In this document: piece after piece, positions 18,881 through 27,462 of the stretch
How positions within the stretch are numbered: the stretch's first letter is position 1
Layout: each line of letters begins with the position of its first letter
Assembly (NCBI RefSeq): GCF_017742835.1
Contig: NZ_CP072392.1
Span: 5,324,225-5,388,224, forward strand
Length of the DNA: 64,000 nucleotides
DNA from: Aquabacter sp. L1I39
GTDB taxonomy: Bacteria; Pseudomonadota; Alphaproteobacteria; Rhizobiales; Xanthobacteraceae
Reading direction: 5' to 3'
Program-made: the position numbers and the translations under genes
The notes under the pieces: model-generated
Told to the model about the DNA's origin: nothing
Seen by the model: the letters and a program-made list of their open reading frames with translations, nothing else
Databases searched by the model: none

Positions 18881-20143
18881 TCAGCGCTGAGCCACGTCGT
18901 TCGTGGCGGCAGACGCGGTGCGGGTGCCGTCCATGGCCACCTGCTGCGGGGCAACCGTGACGCCGGGCCGGATGCGGTGCAGGCCGTTGACGACGATCGT
19001 CTCGCCCGCCTTCAGGCCGGAGGAGACGATGCGCAGGCCGTTGACTTCGGCCCCCAGCGCCACCTCGCGATAGGCCACCTTGTTGTCTTCGCCGACCACC
19101 AGCACGAACTTCTTGTCCTGGTCGGTTCCGACCGCCCGCTCGGTGATGAGAAGCGCCTTGCCGGTGTCCGGCCGGCCCATGCGCAGGCGCACGAACTGAC
19201 CTGGGATGAGGCGGCCGTCCGTATTGTCGAACACGGCGCGCACCCGCACCGTGCCGGTGCGCGGGTCCACCTGGTTGTCGATGAGCTGGAGGTGGCCGAG
19301 ATAGGTCTTGCCCGCGCTCATATCCTCGTCGATGGCGGTGGTCATCTGGACGGGAATGCTTTCCACCGGAAGCGTCTTGCCGGGCTTTGCCACCAGGGAG
19401 CGGAGCGCGCGGGTCACCACCTGCTCGTTCACTGAAAAGGCGGCATAGACCGGATCCACGGAAACGAGAGTGGTGAGCGGCACGGAGGACGGGCCCGCCG
19501 AGATGAGGTTGCCCACCGTGATCTCAAGCTTGCCCACCCGGCCGGCCACAGGGGCGCGGATCTGCGTGTAGGAGAGGTTCAGCTCGGCGGTGTGGAGGGC
19601 AGCCTCGGCGGCCTTCAAATTGGCGATAGCCTCCTTGGAGGCATTCACCCGCTCATCCAGGTCGCGCTGGGACACGGTGCGGCTGTCGAAGAGACGCTGG
19701 CCGCGATCCAGGTCCGCCTTGGTGAGGGCAAGACGCGCCTCGGCGGCGCTCACCTGGGCCTGGAAGCGGTCCACTTCCGCCTGGTAAGGAGCAGGGTCCA
19801 CCGTGATGAGGAGTTCGCCCTCCTGAACCAGGTCGCCCTCGCGGAAATGCACCTTCTGGATGGCACCTGCCACGCGCGAACGCACCTCCACCCGCTCCAC
19901 CGCCTCCAGGCGGCCGGAAAACTCGTCAAAGATGGGCGCCTCGCGGGATTCCACGATAGCCACCGACACCGGCGCCGCCATGGGGGCAGAGGCGGCAACC
20001 GGGTCGGCGGCACGTGCTCCGCCGAGCGGCAGCACGTAGGGTGTGGCCAGTCCCGCCCCGACGATGAGGGCGGCAAGGGCCGGAACGAGAAGCCGGCGGC
20101 GCTTCAACGGAGCGCCGGACGAAGAAGTTTCGATGCCGGACAT
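18881..20143 (-). CDS. RND efflux periplasmic adaptor (membrane fusion protein)
   Basis: A HlyD/AcrA-type adaptor of 420 residues linking the RND pump to an outer-membrane channel. The N-terminal membrane segment or signal (LLVPALAALIVGAGLATPYVLP, about 18-39) lacks a lipobox Cys. The barrel-sandwich halves (IFDEFSGRLEAVERVEVRSRVAGAIQKVHFREGDLVQEGELL near 70; NLSYTQIRAPVAGRVGKLEITVGNLI near 190) flank a coiled hairpin, and PRTGTVRVRAVFDNTDGRLIPGQFVRLRM near 293 is the beta-barrel domain. The 199-bp gap to the pump gene contains a GC-rich hairpin (about 18795-18817) without a T-run. It starts 18 bp after the esterase-like gene and shares its operon. Confidence 0.94.
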   Translation of the reverse strand: MSGIETSSSGAPLKRRRLLVPALAALIVGAGLATPYVLPLGGARAADPVAASAPMAAPVSVAIVESREAPIFDEFSGRLEAVERVEVRSRVAGAIQKVHFREGDLVQEGELLITVDPAPYQAEVDRFQAQVSAAEARLALTKADLDRGQRLFDSRTVSQRDLDERVNASKEAIANLKAAEAALHTAELNLSYTQIRAPVAGRVGKLEITVGNLISAGPSSVPLTTLVSVDPVYAAFSVNEQVVTRALRSLVAKPGKTLPVESIPVQMTTAIDEDMSAGKTYLGHLQLIDNQVDPRTGTVRVRAVFDNTDGRLIPGQFVRLRMGRPDTGKALLITERAVGTDQDKKFVLVVGEDNKVAYREVALGAEVNGLRIVSSGLKAGETIVVNGLHRIRPGVTVAPQQVAMDGTRTASAATNDVAQR

Positions 20144-20161
20144 GGCGGTTTCCTTGGAAGA

Positions 20162-21001
20162 TCAGGGAGTGGCTTGCTTGGCCGGGCGTTTGGCGGGCCC
20201 GGCGCGCGTGGTGTCGAAAAAAGTGCGCAGGACAGGCGGGAGGAAGCGCAGGCACGGACACTCGCCGTCGCTCTCGCCATCAATGGTGCAGGGCCAGCCG
20301 GTGGGTGCGGGAACGACGAACTTTTCAACCGCGACACCGGCCCCGCCGAGGCGCTGCGCATAAGCGAGCGCCTCGTCTCGCAGCGGGTCATCCTCGGCCG
20401 TGATGACCAGAGCCGGGGCAAGCCCGCCGAGGCGCGTGGCCGTCAGCGGAGCCGCATAGGGATGGCCGGCCTTCTCGGCGGAGCCCAGATAGGTGTGCCA
20501 GCCATCGGCCCATTTGCAACCCACGGGGCCGGCATCGGCCATGCGGAGCGAGCAGGTGGCGAGACTCGCATCCAGCATGGGCGAGATGAGGATCTGGCCC
20601 GCGAGATTGGGAAACTGCTGGTCCCGCGCCATCATGGCCAAGGCGGCGGCGAGGTTGCCGCCGGCCTCGGCGCCCGCCACATAAAGGCGCGCGGACTTTC
20701 CAGTGAGACGGGCCTTGGCCTTTTCCGTCCAGGCGAGGGCCTCATAGGCGGCCTTGAGGGGCTGGGGAAAGGGGTGGTCGGGCCCGCAGGGATAGTCTAC
20801 CGAAACCACCACTGCGCCGGCTTCCACGAGGATGCCGGCCACATCCGCCCCGCTCTCCAGCGAACCTCCGGTGAAGGCCCCGCCATGGAGCTGGAGGACC
20901 AGGGGCGAGGAGCGGACGGGCCGGTCGCCGCCATAGATCCGCACCGGCATCGCGCCGGCCACGGTCGTCTCCACCTGCTCCTCGGTCCAATGGGGGATCA
21001 T
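20162..21001 (-). CDS. Alpha/beta-hydrolase (HSL esterase-like) protein without the catalytic Ser and His
   Basis: A 279-residue protein with the fold of hormone-sensitive-lipase-type esterases: oxyanion motif LQLHGGAFTGGS near residue 43, and the Asp-bearing segment ITAEDDPLRDEALAYAQRL near 215. The nucleophile elbow, normally GDSAGGN, reads GAEAGGN here, so the Ser position is Glu. The region that should supply the His (HGF) reads VVPAPTGWPC. It therefore looks like a pseudo-enzyme or one with altered chemistry. The ATG at 21001 is preferred; the ORF is open 16 codons more. It is the first gene of the efflux operon and divergent from the LysR gene, 150 bp apart. Confidence 0.8.
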   Translation of the reverse strand: MIPHWTEEQVETTVAGAMPVRIYGGDRPVRSSPLVLQLHGGAFTGGSLESGADVAGILVEAGAVVVSVDYPCGPDHPFPQPLKAAYEALAWTEKAKARLTGKSARLYVAGAEAGGNLAAALAMMARDQQFPNLAGQILISPMLDASLATCSLRMADAGPVGCKWADGWHTYLGSAEKAGHPYAAPLTATRLGGLAPALVITAEDDPLRDEALAYAQRLGGAGVAVEKFVVPAPTGWPCTIDGESDGECPCLRFLPPVLRTFFDTTRAGPAKRPAKQATP

Positions 21002-21151
21002 GATTGCACCTGCTTTTGGCGACCGGGCATCGGGCGCTTCGCAGTGCACAAAACCTACTTCCTACCATTCAGTCAAAAAATAGCCTAAACGTGACTTCAT
21101 TGTTTCTGTATGGAAATAATAGCCTTCTGATTGAAGCGGAACGGCGGCAGT

Positions 21152-22096
21152 ATGGACCAACTTGCGGCAATGCGGGCCTTCGTGCGGGTGGTGGAGGCTG
21201 GCACCTTCACCCGCGCGGCGGACTTGCTCAGTATTCCCAAGCCCACCCTGACCAAGCAGGTGCAGGCGCTGGAAGCCCACCTGCGCACCAAACTGCTGAA
21301 CCGCACCACCCGGCGGGTGACAGTGACGCCGGATGGGGCCGCTTATTATGAGCGCGCGCTAGCTCTGCTGAACGACCTGGACGAATTGGATGGCTCCATG
21401 ACCCTGTCCCAGGCGGCGCCGCGCGGGCGGCTGCGGGTCGATATCAGCGCCTCCCTGGCGCTGCTCGTCCTGGTGCCCGCCTTGCCGGACTTCTTCGCCC
21501 GCTATCCCGACATCCAGCTGGACCTTGGCGTCACTGACCGGGCGGTGGACCTGGTGGGCGAGAATGTGGATTGCGTAATCCGGGGCGGCGATTTGACCGA
21601 CCCGTCTCTCGTCGCGCGCCGCATCGGCGAAATCCACCGCATCACCTGTGCCGCGCCCTCCTATCTGAAGCGCTATGGCATCCCCAACCATCCGCGCGAC
21701 CTGGAGACCGACTTTCCAACCGTGCGATACTTCAATGCCCGCACGGGGCGCCTCCTGGAGCTGGAGTTCGAGCGGGAGGGGCAAACCCTGGAGCCGGACG
21801 GCCGCTACATGATCGCGGTGAATGACGGCAACGCCTATCTTGCAGCAGGTCTTGCCGGCCTCGGCATCATCCAGCTGCCCACCTTCATGGCGCAGTCCCA
21901 CATCGGGGCGGGAACGCTGGTGCCGGTTCTGACGGCCTGGACCACCGAATCCTTTCCGGTTTTCACCGTGTTCCCCCCCAACCGCCACCTCTCCGCACGC
22001 CTGCGCGTCTTCGTGGACTGGGTCGCGGAGCTGTTTGCCGGACACGACCTGATCCAGCGCCGTACCACCCTTCCCCGCGCCCAAGGCACACCTTGA
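21152..22096 (+). CDS. LysR-family transcriptional regulator
   Basis: A regulator of 314 residues with the LysR N-terminal HTH (MDQLAAMRAFVRVVEAGTFTRAADLLSIPKPTLTKQVQALE) and the effector-binding domain starting around residue 90 (GRLRVDISASLALLVLVPALPDFFARYPDIQLDLG). It is divergent from the esterase-like/RND operon, the same arrangement as other LysR genes that control efflux operons. The shared 150-bp region is AT-richer than its surroundings and should carry the binding sites. An upstream ATG eight codons earlier is possible. Confidence 0.9.
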   Translation: MDQLAAMRAFVRVVEAGTFTRAADLLSIPKPTLTKQVQALEAHLRTKLLNRTTRRVTVTPDGAAYYERALALLNDLDELDGSMTLSQAAPRGRLRVDISASLALLVLVPALPDFFARYPDIQLDLGVTDRAVDLVGENVDCVIRGGDLTDPSLVARRIGEIHRITCAAPSYLKRYGIPNHPRDLETDFPTVRYFNARTGRLLELEFEREGQTLEPDGRYMIAVNDGNAYLAAGLAGLGIIQLPTFMAQSHIGAGTLVPVLTAWTTESFPVFTVFPPNRHLSARLRVFVDWVAELFAGHDLIQRRTTLPRAQGTP

Positions 22097-22216
22097 CGCC
22101 GAGAGTGACTGAATCCAGGCTCTGGAGATACCGTTGCGCTCCCCCATTGCCCCTCTGTAGTTTGGAGCGGAGGCTGGAGCCGCGATGATCCCTGCGGCTC
22201 GATCGAATGTGCAGGA

Positions 22217-22837
22217 ATGACTGAGCTTACTGAGATCGTAGCGCGCGCAGCCGCGGAAAAGGGTGAGGACAATCCCGGCAAGTTTCAGGTGGGAACGCGC
22301 CTGCGACACGCCCGCCTCCTGGCCGGCGCCCGGCTGAAGGACATCGCCGAGGCGGCCAATTGTTCGGAAAGCCTGCTGTCCAAGCTTGAGAACAACAAGA
22401 TCCAGCCCTCGCTGAACATGCTCTCGCGGGTGTGCGACGCGCTCAACCTCACCATCGGCGAACTGTTCGCCACCCCCGATGCCGAGCAGGACGTGGTGCT
22501 GCGCGCCGGCCAGCGCATGGTGGTGGAGCTGGATCCGCTGCGCCGCGGCGACGGCATCCGCATGGAACGCCTCATTCCCTATGCCAAGGGCCACCTGCTC
22601 CAGGGCAACGTCCATATCGTGGCGCCGGGGGGCGGCAGCGACGGCCTGGTGACCCATGAGGGCGAAGAGGTCGGCTACGTGCTGGCTGGCCAGGTGGAAT
22701 TGCTGCTGGGCGATCGCAGCTACAAGATCAGCACCGGCGACAGCTTCACCTACCGGTCCGAGATTCCCCACGGCTACCGCAATGTGGGGGATGAAGAGGC
22801 GCGCATCATCTTCATCAATACGCCGCCTTCTTTCTGA
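22217..22837 (+). CDS. XRE-family regulator with C-terminal cupin domain
   Basis: A 206-residue two-domain regulator. Residues 27-82 are an XRE/Cro HTH (RLRHARLLAGARLKDIAEAANCSESLLSKLENNKIQPSLNMLSRVCDAL). Residues about 120-203 are a small cupin (LVTHEGEEVGYVLAGQVELLLGDRSYKISTGDSFTYRSEIPHGYRN) that presumably binds a small effector. Such HTH-cupin proteins usually control adjacent amine, amino-acid or carbon catabolic genes. It lies just upstream of the hydrolase/ABC cluster on the same strand, with a 216-bp gap that contains a perfect palindrome. Confidence 0.9.
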   Translation: MTELTEIVARAAAEKGEDNPGKFQVGTRLRHARLLAGARLKDIAEAANCSESLLSKLENNKIQPSLNMLSRVCDALNLTIGELFATPDAEQDVVLRAGQRMVVELDPLRRGDGIRMERLIPYAKGHLLQGNVHIVAPGGGSDGLVTHEGEEVGYVLAGQVELLLGDRSYKISTGDSFTYRSEIPHGYRNVGDEEARIIFINTPPSF

Positions 22838-22975
22838 CGGGACGGGTCCCCGGCGTCCACCCTTCCACCACCATCGGCGAACACTTTGCCCTCGCCCGTC
22901 CCACGGGCGGGAACGCCCCTGGCCGCTCGCACCGCCCAGGGAGCGGGAGCGCGACTTTCCTGTCATTTCTTATTT

Positions 22976-22990
22976 TTCAAGTCACTTGAA
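22976..22990. promoter_or_regulatory. Perfect 15-bp palindrome, probable operator
   Basis: TTCAAGT-C-ACTTGAA is a perfect inverted repeat in an AT-rich patch 64 bases upstream of the first hydrolase gene and 138 bases after the XRE-cupin gene. Its position fits an operator for that regulator at the promoter of the 23-30 kb cluster. The link between protein and site is inference. Confidence 0.5.
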
Positions 22991-23053
22991 TTTGGGGCCG
23001 GCATCGCCTTAACTTCCTCCATGGCCGCCCCCGCGGCCCAACGGAGGACAAAG

Positions 23054-24280
23054 ATGGCGGAAGAACTGCTCATCGATCAGGTGATGAAGGAGACCCACGG
23101 CACGTACCAGCCCTATGGCTGGCACCACTGGCCGCAATTTCCCTGGATGAGCTACCAGTTCCGCCGGGCACTCGGCGAGACGCAGGAAGGCGGCGGCGCG
23201 GTTTCGGAATGCTTCCTGGCGGCCAGCCGCATGATCCCCGGCGATCAGGAAAGCTGGCACCGCGAATGGAAGATCATCGCCGACTTCAACCAGCAGCGGG
23301 GCGATGAGGAATTCGCCAAGGGCCATGTGCGCACGGCGATGAATTGCTGGCTACGTGCGGCCAATTACTACCGACACACCGAATTCTGGCTTGAATATAC
23401 GGACCCGCGACGCCTCGCCACCTTCACACAGATGGAGAACTGCTCGCGCAAATTCATCGAGAACCTCAACCCGGCGGGCGAGGTGCTGGAAATCCCCTAT
23501 GAGGACGGCAAGACGCTCTACGCCTATTTCGTGCGCGCGCCGTTCGATACCGGCAAGCAGCCGGTGCTCATCTGCATGGGCGGCCTGGATTCCATCAAGG
23601 ACGAGATGTGGTTCATGCAGGCCCATGGCGCGCTCCAGCGCGGCATTTCGGTACTCATGATCGACGGGCCCGGCCAGGGCGGCACGCTGCGGCGGCACAA
23701 GATCCCGACCCGGCATGATTATGAGGTGCCGGTCGGCAAGTGCATCGACTATCTCCTCACCCGCGACGACATCGATCCCGACAAAATCGCGGTGTGCGGC
23801 TCTTCGCTGGGCGGCTATTACGCGGCCCGCGCCGGCTGCTACGAGCCGCGCCTTGCCGCCGCCATCTCCCACGGCGCCATCTGGTCGATCCAGGAATTGT
23901 GGGCGAGCGCCGGCGAGGACCATGGTCTTGCCGACCACATCAAGACCGTGTTCGGCGCCTCGACCATGAAGGAGGCCATGGAGAAGGCCGCCCCCTTCAA
24001 GCTGGAAGGGCACCTCGACCACATGAAGTGCCCCTATCTCATCGTCCATGGCGGGCACGACGTGCTCGGCGTCGCCGCCGCGCAGAAGGTGGCCGACTAT
24101 GCCAAGTCCGAGGGCGTGGACGTGACCTTGCGCTTCGTCACCGAGGAGGAGACAGGTGCCGACCATTGCCAGCACGACAATCCCACCATCGGCCAGGAGC
24201 TGATGGCGGACTGGCTGGCCGACGTGTTCGGCATCGATCAGCGCGAACTGCGCAAGAAGATGACCAACCCACTGATCTGA
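23054..24280 (+). CDS. Alpha/beta hydrolase with N-terminal helical region (paralogue 1)
   Basis: A 408-residue hydrolase of the group that includes 2,6-dihydroxypseudooxynicotine hydrolase and FrsA-like proteins. The N-terminal half is a helical cap region (TYQPYGWHHWPQFPWMSYQFRRALGETQEGGG near 15). The hydrolase core starts near 175 (KQPVLICMGGLDSIKDEMWF, DGPGQGGTLRRHKIPTRHDYEVPV). The nucleophile elbow VCGSSLGGYYAARA has an intact Ser, HGGHDVLG supplies the acid, and ADHCQHDN near the end supplies the His. The ATG at 23054 follows GGAGG. It closely resembles the gene at 28371, with the ABC importer and BtrH-like gene between them. Members cleave C-C or ester bonds; the substrate is unknown. 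Confidence 0.85.
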   Translation: MAEELLIDQVMKETHGTYQPYGWHHWPQFPWMSYQFRRALGETQEGGGAVSECFLAASRMIPGDQESWHREWKIIADFNQQRGDEEFAKGHVRTAMNCWLRAANYYRHTEFWLEYTDPRRLATFTQMENCSRKFIENLNPAGEVLEIPYEDGKTLYAYFVRAPFDTGKQPVLICMGGLDSIKDEMWFMQAHGALQRGISVLMIDGPGQGGTLRRHKIPTRHDYEVPVGKCIDYLLTRDDIDPDKIAVCGSSLGGYYAARAGCYEPRLAAAISHGAIWSIQELWASAGEDHGLADHIKTVFGASTMKEAMEKAAPFKLEGHLDHMKCPYLIVHGGHDVLGVAAAQKVADYAKSEGVDVTLRFVTEEETGADHCQHDNPTIGQELMADWLADVFGIDQRELRKKMTNPLI

Positions 24281-24345
24281 CCCCCGCGCGCCCGGTCTCG
24301 CGCCGGGCGCGCTTCACTCATCGACGTCATCATCGGAGTGGACCC

Positions 24346-25590
24346 ATGGCCTACGTGACCGGTTACGACGACGCCTATCATTCCATGACCTGGTTCGGCG
24401 CGAAGGGCTATCCGGAGGGCGGGAATGCCGGCCGGTGCTACTTCACCGGGCTGCTGGGCATGTATCGCCTGCATGGCGAGCCGGACGTGCTCTTCGCCGA
24501 CGGCACGTCGGGCGACGGCTTTTCCTTCCGCTGGACCCATGTGTGGGGCGCCCCCGCCTTCAATGGCGGCGCCGGCCCCTTTCATGAAATCTGGGAGTAC
24601 ACGTCCAAGGCGCTGGGCTTCAAGGCTCATTGGGAGGAGGACCACGAGGGCGGCTTCGAGGAAGCCTTCGGGAAGCTGCGCGCGCTGGTGGACCAGGGCA
24701 TTCCGGTGCAGGTGGGCCTCCACTATTCGCTGATGCTGCCCTATGGCGCCCAGACCTCACCCCGCCTCAAGTTCCAGTACGAGACCATGGGGCGCAGCGG
24801 CTTCGGCCATCATGTGGTGGTGGCGGGCTATGACCTCGACAAGGGCACCGTCACCATCTTCGAGCCCAATGACGTAATGCCCCATTCCCGCTACGAGGCG
24901 CCGATCGAGGTGTTCCTCGAAGCCTGGGTGCAGTCGAAGCAGCGCGGCCCCAACGGCTATGAGCCCTGGGAGCACCACCACCCCTTCGGTGGGGAATGGA
25001 GCCTGCATGACGGCTACGGCCCCTATCTGATGGTCTGGGTGGAGCCCGGCCGCGATCCCAGCTGGGACATCGCCGCCTCCATCCGTCATTCCTTCCGGCG
25101 CAACCTGAAGATCCTCTGCGGCGACTATCCCAAGCCTTATGCCCTGTTCGGCAACCAGTGGCAGATCCCGCGCTTTGAGACCGGCGCGCCGGGCATGGCA
25201 GTGTTCGCCGCCAAGATCCGCGCCGGCGAGATCGAGGATGTTCTGGCCCCCAATGGGGAGCGTCGCCCGCTCTTCGTGCGTGGCCAGATCCCCAATCACG
25301 GCGTGCTCGGCCGTGCCGGTGCCGCCGGCTATCTGCGTCGGGTTACGCGGGAACTGGGCCTGCGCGGCCTTGACACCACTCACACTGCGGCGGCGGCCGA
25401 GGCCATGCAGACCTCTTCCGATGCCTTCCGCGTGCTGCGCTACGAGGCGGAGCTGAAGGCGGCGGGCGAGATCCTCTCGCGTATCGCCGACACGGAGTTG
25501 AAAGCGCTCGACCACATGACCCGCGCCTGGGACGAGGTGCGCCACATCCATGAGGCGGCCCCGAAGGCGCAAACCCTCGCGGCCGAGTGA
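24346..25590 (+). CDS. BtrH N-terminal-like (papain-fold) protein
   Basis: A 414-residue protein resembling the butirosin BtrH N-terminal/DUF4872 family, whose fold is related to C39-type cysteine peptidases and which in BtrH acts as an acyltransferase. The likely catalytic Cys is Cys31 in GRCYFTGLLGMYRLHG, the His is at 155/156 in GFGHHVVVAGYD, and an acidic residue follows (FEPND near 172). The C-terminal 150 residues are helical with no recognised motif. It follows the first hydrolase by 65 bp and precedes the ABC importer genes. A catabolic setting is unusual for this family; it could deacylate, transfer or hydrolyse an amide of the imported compound. Confidence 0.7.
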   Translation: MAYVTGYDDAYHSMTWFGAKGYPEGGNAGRCYFTGLLGMYRLHGEPDVLFADGTSGDGFSFRWTHVWGAPAFNGGAGPFHEIWEYTSKALGFKAHWEEDHEGGFEEAFGKLRALVDQGIPVQVGLHYSLMLPYGAQTSPRLKFQYETMGRSGFGHHVVVAGYDLDKGTVTIFEPNDVMPHSRYEAPIEVFLEAWVQSKQRGPNGYEPWEHHHPFGGEWSLHDGYGPYLMVWVEPGRDPSWDIAASIRHSFRRNLKILCGDYPKPYALFGNQWQIPRFETGAPGMAVFAAKIRAGEIEDVLAPNGERRPLFVRGQIPNHGVLGRAGAAGYLRRVTRELGLRGLDTTHTAAAAEAMQTSSDAFRVLRYEAELKAAGEILSRIADTELKALDHMTRAWDEVRHIHEAAPKAQTLAAE

Positions 25591-25669
25591 CATCCCGGCC
25601 GCGCGGCGCCCCCGCGCGGCCCAAAAACACGTTCGCAAAGACCTTCGCTCAGCCTTCCAGGGGATAAAA

Positions 25670-26662
25670 ATGACGATCAGAAGCGCTTTGCTGGGCCTCT
25701 TCATGGGGGCTCTCGCCGCCGGCTCCGCAGCCGCCCAGGCGGTCGATACCTACAAGGTGAAGGTGGTGGCCGGCACGCCTGGCTATGATCATATCCAACC
25801 CTTCATGGCCGAATACCTGAAGATCTGGGAAAAATACGGCGTCAATGTCGAGTTCATCGGCGGCAACTACCAACGCTCCAACCAGCTCATGTCCATCGGC
25901 GACTATGACGTGGGCTACAATCAATATGCCAGCGCCCTGCGCTATCTCTCCGCCGGCATCGAAAACGTCATCGTGGCGGCCTCATCGGCCAATTGCGCCA
26001 TGATGGTCGCCTCGCCCAAGGTCAACTCGTGGGCGGACCTGAAGGGCAAGCGCATCGGCATCGTCACCAAGTTCGACGTGCAATATCTCACCCTCATCCA
26101 CGAGATCCTGCCGCGCTTCGGCCTGTCGGAAAAGGACGTGCAGCTGGCCCTCGTGCCGGTGCCGGAAGTGGCCTCCGCCCTCGTGACCGGCGACATCGCC
26201 GCCGCCTTCCCGTTCGAGCCCTATGGGACCAACGCGGTGGACAAGGGAGCCAAGCTCCTGCTGCCCGCCGACCAGTTGGTGGACAAGTCGAAGATCGCCT
26301 CCGACATGCTCCGCAACGGGCTGATCATGAACAAGAAGTTCGTGAAGGAGCATCCCGAGCTGGCCAAGCGCATTGTCTGGGCGCATCTCGATGCCGTGCA
26401 GATCATGCGCACGGACAAGAAGCTCGGCATGGAGGTGCTCAAGCACTATGTGCCCAACATGGATTCCAAGCTTCTGGAGCAGTCCTACGACAATTGCGGC
26501 TGGACATATAATGCCCCGCCCAAGGTCTGGATCGAGACGCTGCTGAAGTGGATGAAGGAGGACAATCTCCTCCAGAAGCCGGTGGCCTATGAGGACGCCG
26601 TCGACCTGTCCATGGCGGAGAGTTATCCCGGATACCCGGGCTATGAAAAACTGAAGAAGTGA
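25670..26662 (+). CDS. ABC transporter solute-binding protein (SsuA/TauA/NMT1-like)
   Basis: A 330-residue periplasmic protein with a signal peptide (about 1-23, ending SAAAQA) and the NMT1/ThiY-type fold (VVAGTPGYDHIQPFMAEYLKIWEKYGVNVEFIGG at the start, WADLKGKRIGIVTKFDVQYLTLIHEILPRFGL near 118, KEHPELAKRIVWAHLDAVQIMR near 225). This class binds sulfonates, nitrate-like ions, pyrimidine precursors, amides and aromatic acids. The ATG at 25670 follows a weak GGGGAT box. The ATPase starts 10 bp downstream. The substrate is unknown, but the paired hydrolases suggest an organic molecule with a cleavable bond. Confidence 0.88.
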   Translation: MTIRSALLGLFMGALAAGSAAAQAVDTYKVKVVAGTPGYDHIQPFMAEYLKIWEKYGVNVEFIGGNYQRSNQLMSIGDYDVGYNQYASALRYLSAGIENVIVAASSANCAMMVASPKVNSWADLKGKRIGIVTKFDVQYLTLIHEILPRFGLSEKDVQLALVPVPEVASALVTGDIAAAFPFEPYGTNAVDKGAKLLLPADQLVDKSKIASDMLRNGLIMNKKFVKEHPELAKRIVWAHLDAVQIMRTDKKLGMEVLKHYVPNMDSKLLEQSYDNCGWTYNAPPKVWIETLLKWMKEDNLLQKPVAYEDAVDLSMAESYPGYPGYEKLKK

Positions 26663-26672
26663 GGCCCCTTAG

Positions 26673-27461
26673 ATGCTGATGATCGAGGGGCTCAACAAGA
26701 AGTATGGCAATGAAGGTGCGGAGGTCTCCGCCCTCGTGGACATCAACCTGAAGATCGAGGACGGCGACTTCATCTGCCTCCTCGGCCCCTCGGGCTGTGG
26801 CAAGTCCACCCTGCTGAAGATCGTCGCCGGGCTTATTCCGGCGACGTCCGGGCGCATGACCATTGACGGCGCGCCGGTGAATGGACCGGGCCCGGAGCGG
26901 GCCGTGGTGTTCCAGGACTATGCGCTGTTCCCCTGGATGACCGTGCGCGACAATGTGGAGTTCGGCCTGCGCGCCCGCGGCCGCTCCCCCAAGGAGCGGC
27001 GGGAAATCGCCGACCGGCTTCTCAAGACGGTGGGGCTCGCGGACTTCGCCACCCGCTTTCCCCACCATCTCTCCGGCGGCATGAAGCAGCGTGTCTCCAT
27101 CGCCCGGGCGCTCGCGGTGGACCCCTCGCTCCTGCTGATGGACGAACCGTTCGGCGCCCTCGACGCCCAGACTCGCGAGAGCCTGCAGGACGAATTGCTG
27201 CGCATCTGGCGCGAATACAAGAAGACCGTGATTTTCGTGACCCATTCCATCGAGGAGGCGCTCTACCTCTCCGACAAGATCGTCGTCATGACCGCCCGCC
27301 CCGGCCGCATCAAGGAGATCATCGCCGTGGACGAGCCTCGTCCCCGCGACATGACGAGCGAAGCCATGGGCCGCCTCCAGCGCGAGGTGCGGGCGGTGCT
27401 CGGCGAGGAAATCAACCGCGCCGCCGAGTTGGAACAGGCGGACATGAGACTGGGAGCCTGA
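26673..27461 (+). CDS. ABC transporter ATP-binding protein (SsuB/TauB-like)
   Basis: A 262-residue ATPase with Walker A (GPSGCGKST, about 42-50), the signature LSGGMKQR (about 134-141), Walker B with switch (LLLMDEPFGALDAQTRE, about 152-168) and the H-loop (VTHSIEEAL near 191). The Q-loop VFQDYALFPWMTV is typical of nitrate/sulfonate/taurine importers. It is followed after one base by the permease, so the two are translationally coupled. Confidence 0.94.
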   Translation: MLMIEGLNKKYGNEGAEVSALVDINLKIEDGDFICLLGPSGCGKSTLLKIVAGLIPATSGRMTIDGAPVNGPGPERAVVFQDYALFPWMTVRDNVEFGLRARGRSPKERREIADRLLKTVGLADFATRFPHHLSGGMKQRVSIARALAVDPSLLLMDEPFGALDAQTRESLQDELLRIWREYKKTVIFVTHSIEEALYLSDKIVVMTARPGRIKEIIAVDEPRPRDMTSEAMGRLQREVRAVLGEEINRAAELEQADMRLGA

Positions 27462-27462
27462 G

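Noticed and set aside
15385..18960. A 1191-codon open frame on the plus strand
   Set aside because: It lies opposite the RND pump gene, is His/Gly/Arg-rich and has no recognisable domain. Long antisense frames are expected in DNA of this GC content. The same applies to frames at 740-2404 and 56301-58187.
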